DNA of 26,408 nt from WHSV01 sp050693975 (GTDB lineage Bacteria; Actinomycetota; CADDZG01; WHSQ01): contig JBOGWV010000209.1 in assembly GCA_050693975.1 (NCBI GenBank), positions 1 to 26,408 on the forward strand. Reading direction: 5' to 3'. Shown here in pieces: positions 22,834 to 26,408 of the stretch (its first letter is position 1; the number at the start of each line of letters is the position of its first letter). The translations under genes and the position numbers were made by a program. The notes beneath the pieces were generated by a model. The model was not told where the DNA came from and made no database searches. It saw nothing but the letters and a program-made list of their open reading frames with translations.

Positions 22834-23364
22834 TCAGCCCGACACCTCCGTCTGAACCTTGATCGCTCCGATCCGGTCGAGCGCCTGACTGTCATAAACC
22901 TGCAGCGAGTTCGCGTAGTTGCCCTCCTCGCTGGGGGCAATGATCTCGAAGACCACCTCGGTCGACTCCTCCTCGCCCAGCGGCCCGAACTGGAACACGA
23001 CACCGCCCTGGCCCACCGTCGTGGGCTCCGGGGAGATCGAGGCGATGGAGGCACTGATCTTCTGATCGCCGCCGAGCCGCTCCGGAGCGGCCGCGGGGAA
23101 CACCAGTGGCTGCGCGTTCCCCTGACTGCCGCCCACCGCCACCACCGCAAAGGCGATGCTGAAGGAGCTGATGTCACCCGGCCCCGGATTCTCGATCCCG
23201 ACCGTCAGCTCGGTCGTCGAACCCACTGAGACCCGAGAGGGGAAAGCGGCCGTGACTACCGGCTTGGCGAGACCACCCTCGGTGAGGTTGGGGCTGGGGC
23301 CGAAGCACCCGGCCAGTCCAAGCAGGAAGACCCCGCCGACGACGACCCGGACCACAGCTATCAC
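22834..23364 (-). CDS. Small lipoprotein between dapB and dapA
   Basis: This 176-residue protein is of no family I can name. A lipoprotein signal peptide VVRVVVGGVFLLGLAGC ends in the lipobox L-A-G-C, so it should be anchored to the outer face of the membrane at that cysteine (C20). The mature part looks like one or two beta-sandwich domains: VSVGSTTELTVGIENPGPGDISSF resembles CARDB/DUF4352-like folds that often sit in outer or extracellular proteins. The GTG at 23364 lies 1 nt after the dapB stop with no clear ribosome site, so it is probably translated by coupling. A nearby in-frame GTG at 23355 is an alternative start. Role in cell-wall or lysine metabolism is only suggested by position. 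Confidence 0.8.
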   Translation of the reverse strand: MIAVVRVVVGGVFLLGLAGCFGPSPNLTEGGLAKPVVTAAFPSRVSVGSTTELTVGIENPGPGDISSFSIAFAVVAVGGSQGNAQPLVFPAAAPERLGGDQKISASIASISPEPTTVGQGGVVFQFGPLGEEESTEVVFEIIAPSEEGNYANSLQVYDSQALDRIGAIKVQTEVSG

Positions 23365-23365
23365 G

Positions 23366-24103
23366 CTAGATATCGAGGAGGTGCTCGAGTCCTACCGTGA
23401 GCCCGTCGAGCGAGGAGACCTTCTTGATCGCGAGCAACACGCCCGGCATGAACGACGACCGGTCCACCGAGTCGTGCCGGATGGACAGCGTTTGTCCCAC
23501 GGAGCCGAGGATTACCTCTTGATGGGCGACCGACCCCGGCGTGCGCAACGAGTGCACCCGTATGCCGCCTTGGTCGCCTCCCCGCACATGGTCGAGCGTC
23601 TCCCTGCCCGCGGTCGGTGCGTCCCACGCCCTGTCGCGCGCATCGTTCATCAGCTCGGCGGTGCGCAGAGCCGTGCCCGAGGGCGCGTCGAGCTTGCGCT
23701 TGTCGTGACGCTCGATGATCTCTGCGACCTCGAAGTACGCAGATGCCTGGGCGGCGAAACGCATCATCAACACCGCTCCGATGGCAAAGTTAGGGGCCAC
23801 GAAGCAATTGGCACCGTGCCCGTCGGAGAGCTTGCGCAGCTCGTCCAGATCCTCGGCCGTCAGCCCGGTTGCACCGACGACCACGTGCACTCCGTTGCGC
23901 AGACAGAACGACGCGTTGGCTCTTACTGCGTCCGGCGTGGTGAACTCGACGGCTACCTCGGCGCTGGCGTCGACGAACCCTGCGAGGGGATCGGATCGTC
24001 CGACGCGCGCCACGAGCTCGAGCTCGTCGTCAGATTCCACCGCCCGGCACGTCTCGGCGCCCATGCGCCCCGCCGCGCCGAGTACCGCTACCCGGATCGA
24101 CAT
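23366..24103 (-). CDS. dapB: 4-hydroxy-tetrahydrodipicolinate reductase
   Basis: DapB reduces the DapA product with NAD(P)H. The 245-residue protein has the Rossmann start VAVLGAAGRMG (5-15), GATGL at 77-81, NFAIGAVLM at 105-113 and the catalytic stretch ERHDKRKLDAPSGTA with H133 and K137. The position following the catalytic His, usually a second His, is Asp here. The ATG at 24103 lies 5 nt after the M16 peptidase stop. It is the second lysine-branch gene of this cluster. Length is normal for the short actinobacterial type. Confidence 0.96.
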   Translation of the reverse strand: MSIRVAVLGAAGRMGAETCRAVESDDELELVARVGRSDPLAGFVDASAEVAVEFTTPDAVRANASFCLRNGVHVVVGATGLTAEDLDELRKLSDGHGANCFVAPNFAIGAVLMMRFAAQASAYFEVAEIIERHDKRKLDAPSGTALRTAELMNDARDRAWDAPTAGRETLDHVRGGDQGGIRVHSLRTPGSVAHQEVILGSVGQTLSIRHDSVDRSSFMPGVLLAIKKVSSLDGLTVGLEHLLDI

Positions 24104-24108
24104 CCCGC

Positions 24109-25365
24109 TTACGCTGCGAAACTGTCGAACGCGCCCTCGTCGAAGGGCCCGACGATGGTCACGAGGTGGTTCATCTCACCGAGGATGCGGTCGATGATGC
24201 GGCGCATGTCGTCCATCTGGATGCGATCGAAGCGTTTGATGAGCTCATCGATCGACACGATTTCGCCGGTGGTGAGCTGCTGGCGACCGAGTCGATTCAT
24301 GCGGCTGGAAGGGTCCTCGGCGCTCAGCACCAACGAGCCCTTGAGATGTCCCTTCGCGCGCTCTAGCTCGGCCTCGGTGATCCCGTTGGCCACGAGCAAG
24401 TCGAGTTCGGTTCGCACGATGTCGATCACGGTCTCCGCGTTGCTCGGAGTCGTTCCGGCATACACCGCAAACGAACCCGAGTCGGCGAACATCGCCCGGT
24501 AGGAGTAGACCGCGTAGGCGAGGCCACGCTTCTCGCGCACCTCCTGGAAGAGGCGAGACGACATCCCACCCCCGAGGATCGTGTCCAGCACGCCGAGCTC
24601 GTGGCGTTCGTCGTGGTTGCGAGGCAGGCCCTCGGTTCCCAGGATGATGTGAGCCTGCTCGGTGGGACGTTTGTGCACCTGTATGCCACTTCCCATCGAG
24701 GGGGCCACGCCCTCGCGCAGGGTCTTGCGTCCGTCGCTCCTGTCTGCGAGCAACGTCTCGGCTCTGTTCACGAGCTCGTCGTGGTCCACGTTCCCCGCCG
24801 CCGCCACGACGAGGTTCTTGGGCGTGTAGCGCTCCTGCCAATAGGACGCGACCTGATCGCTCGTCACGCCGCCGACGGTGTCGTTGAAACCGAGTACCGG
24901 ACGGCCCAGAGGATGGTCGCTCCACATCGCGCGGTAGAAGAGATCGTGCACAAGCTCGTCTGGGGCATCCTCGTGCATCGCGATCTCCTCGAGTATCACC
25001 TTGCGCTCGGACTCGAACTCGGTAGCGTCGATCACCGAGTTCGTGATCATGTCGGTCAGCACGTCTAGTGCCATCGGCAGATCATCGTCGAGCACGCGTG
25101 CGTAGTAGCAGGTGTATTCCTTGCCCGTGAAGGCGTTGACGTCGCCTCCGACTGCGTCGAACGCATCGGCGATGTCCTTTGCACTGCGCGTCGGAGTGCC
25201 CTTGAACAACAGGTGCTCGAGGAAGTGCGATGTCCCCGCGAGCTCGCCGGGCTCGTCCCTGGCCCCGATATCGAACCAGAAGCCGACGGTCACCGAACGC
25301 ACCTCGCTCATGTGCTCGGTGACCACCGTTGCTCCTGAATCGAGCGTGGTTCGTGCGAACGTCAT
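24109..25365 (-). CDS. M16-family zinc protease (processing-peptidase-like)
   Basis: This 418-residue pitrilysin-type peptidase carries the inverted zinc motif H47-x2-E50-H51 in SHFLEHLLFKGT and a distal glutamate in KVILEEIAMHEDAP. The C-terminal half has the family's R/Y region (RLFQEVREKRGLAYAVYSY). Such proteins in Actinomycetota (for example mycobacterial PepR) follow pnp, as here: the ATG at 25365 lies 3 nt after the pnp stop. The build with both halves in a single 45-kDa chain fits a homodimer. Natural substrates are not well known. Confidence 0.95.
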   Translation of the reverse strand: MTFARTTLDSGATVVTEHMSEVRSVTVGFWFDIGARDEPGELAGTSHFLEHLLFKGTPTRSAKDIADAFDAVGGDVNAFTGKEYTCYYARVLDDDLPMALDVLTDMITNSVIDATEFESERKVILEEIAMHEDAPDELVHDLFYRAMWSDHPLGRPVLGFNDTVGGVTSDQVASYWQERYTPKNLVVAAAGNVDHDELVNRAETLLADRSDGRKTLREGVAPSMGSGIQVHKRPTEQAHIILGTEGLPRNHDERHELGVLDTILGGGMSSRLFQEVREKRGLAYAVYSYRAMFADSGSFAVYAGTTPSNAETVIDIVRTELDLLVANGITEAELERAKGHLKGSLVLSAEDPSSRMNRLGRQQLTTGEIVSIDELIKRFDRIQMDDMRRIIDRILGEMNHLVTIVGPFDEGAFDSFAA

Positions 25366-25368
25366 GGG

Positions 25369-26408
25369 CTAAGCGTCGTCCCTGCGCGGGGCCCGCTCAC
25401 GGCGCGGTCCGTCCCCGCCGTCGCGACGGCCACGATCGCGGTCCCGACCGCCACCATCGCGGCGCGGTCCACGACCGCGGTCACGATCGCGACCGCCACC
25501 ACCTCTGCGGCTTCCACCGCTCTCGCCGGCGGCTGCGCGCGCCTCTTCGAGTGACTTGCCCTGCGCGACCTGACGGTCGAGCCAGGCGACGGGAGTCAGA
25601 TTGACCTTGCCCATCGAGTCAACCTCGGTGATCTCGACCTCGAGCGAGTCGCCGACGTTGACCGCGTCCTCGACCTTGTCGATACGTCCCTCGCCGAGCT
25701 TGGAGATGTGAACGAGTCCGTCGCGCCCCGGAAGGATGTTGACGAAGGCACCGAAGGGCATGGCCTTCACCACGGTCCCCTGGTAACGCTCGCCGGGCTC
25801 CGGCAGCTTCGGGTTTGCAAGCTCCTCGATCATCTCGATCGCTCGGTCCGCCGCCGCCTGGTCCGCGGCGCCGATGAAGATCGTTCCGTCCTGCTGGATG
25901 TCGATCTCGGCGCCCGACTCCTCGACGATCTGATTGATGTGCTTGCCCTTGGGACCGATGACCTCGCCGATCTTGTCGGTGGGAACCTTGATGGCCTCGA
26001 TGCGAGGCGCTCTGGGCTGAAGCTCTTCGCGCGGCGCCGGCAGGCTCTCGTTCATCTTCGAGATGATGTGGAGCCGAGCGTCGCGCGCCTGCATCAGCGC
26101 TTTGCGCAACACCTCGGCGGGGATGCCCTGGATCTTGGTATCGAGCTGGAGCGCCGTGACGACGTCCTCGGTGCCTGCGACCTTGAAGTCCATGTCGCCG
26201 GCGGCGTCCTCGTCACCCAGGATGTCGGTCAGCGGGACGAAAGTGTCGCCCTCGTTGACGAGGCCCATGGCCACGCCACCGACGTGCTTGCCGCCGCGCA
26301 CCGGAACACCGGCGTCCATCAACGACAGCGATGAGCCACAGACGCTGGCCATCGAAGTCGAGCCGTTGGACGACATGATCTCGCTGACCACTCTGATGGC
26401 GTAGGGAA
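25369..26408 (-). CDS. pnp: Polyribonucleotide nucleotidyltransferase, C-terminal part
   Basis: PNPase degrades RNA from the 3' end with phosphate. Only about the last 346 residues are in the window; the frame enters from the right edge with PYAIRVVSEIMSSNGSTSMA. The second RNase-PH core ends with DILGDEDAAGDMDFKVAGT, including the metal-binding aspartates. A KH domain (IGEVIGPKGKHINQI) and an S1 domain (YQGTVVKAMPFGAFVNILPGRDGLVHIS) follow. The protein ends with a roughly 47-residue Arg/Gly/Asp-rich tail (from GGSRRGGGGRDRDRGRGPRR on), which probably binds RNA or partners. It is the first visible gene of the pnp-M16-dapB-dapA-rnj group; its start and promoter lie outside. Confidence 0.97.
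   Translation of the reverse strand, partial: PYAIRVVSEIMSSNGSTSMASVCGSSLSLMDAGVPVRGGKHVGGVAMGLVNEGDTFVPLTDILGDEDAAGDMDFKVAGTEDVVTALQLDTKIQGIPAEVLRKALMQARDARLHIISKMNESLPAPREELQPRAPRIEAIKVPTDKIGEVIGPKGKHINQIVEESGAEIDIQQDGTIFIGAADQAAADRAIEMIEELANPKLPEPGERYQGTVVKAMPFGAFVNILPGRDGLVHISKLGEGRIDKVEDAVNVGDSLEVEITEVDSMGKVNLTPVAWLDRQVAQGKSLEEARAAAGESGGSRRGGGGRDRDRGRGPRRDGGGRDRDRGRRDGGDGPRRERAPRRDDA

Noticed and set aside
25410..25512. Repeated GATCGCGGTC-type units looked like a short repeat array
   Set aside because: They are in frame and encode the Arg/Gly/Asp tail of PNPase; no spacers of constant length.

Overview
The window looks like a chromosomal segment from a high-GC Actinomycetota, probably a lineage outside the well-studied genera. 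The evidence is two mycothiol-dependent maleylpyruvate-isomerase-family genes, a DUF222/13E12-type HNH nuclease gene, leaderless promoters (a -10 box 6-7 nt before the ATG), a GAAC-N4-GTTC LexA box, many GTG/TTG starts, and the actinobacterial order pnp - M16 peptidase - dapB - dapA - rnj - ftsK - rodZ-like - rimO - cinA - recA. Almost all genes lie on the minus strand, so transcription runs from high to low coordinates.

Right part (26408 to 20164, minus): the 3' part of pnp, an M16 zinc protease, dapB, a small lipoprotein, dapA and rnj, very tightly packed. This joins RNA turnover (PNPase, RNase J) with two steps of the diaminopimelate/lysine pathway. A 17-codon leader ORF with its own strong Shine-Dalgarno is fused by a TGATG overlap to dapA. 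Middle part: a plus-strand 1014-residue secreted M14 carboxypeptidase (17110-20154) sits between rnj and ftsK. ftsK, a rodZ-like HTH membrane protein and rimO follow on the minus strand.

Left part (11216 to 1): cinA and thpR are followed within 21 nt by a six-gene minus-strand copper cassette: CopC-like protein, about 10-TM membrane protein, 2-TM protein with an outer beta domain, His-rich 4-TM protein, CopC-CopD-YtkA fusion and YcnI-like protein. Then come a VOC-family gene and, on the plus strand, an HNH nuclease gene and a maleylpyruvate-isomerase-family gene. The window ends inside recA, which has a perfect LexA box in its promoter. In many bacteria cinA, thpR/ligT and recA are adjacent, so the copper cassette and its neighbours look like an insertion of about 8.7 kb into that group.

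The best candidate for something undescribed is the copper cassette. It combines two CopC modules, CopD, YtkA and YcnI with three membrane proteins of unknown role, one carrying seven histidines in 26 residues. It has no visible regulator or promoter of its own. No tRNA, rRNA, CRISPR array, prophage or insertion sequence was seen.
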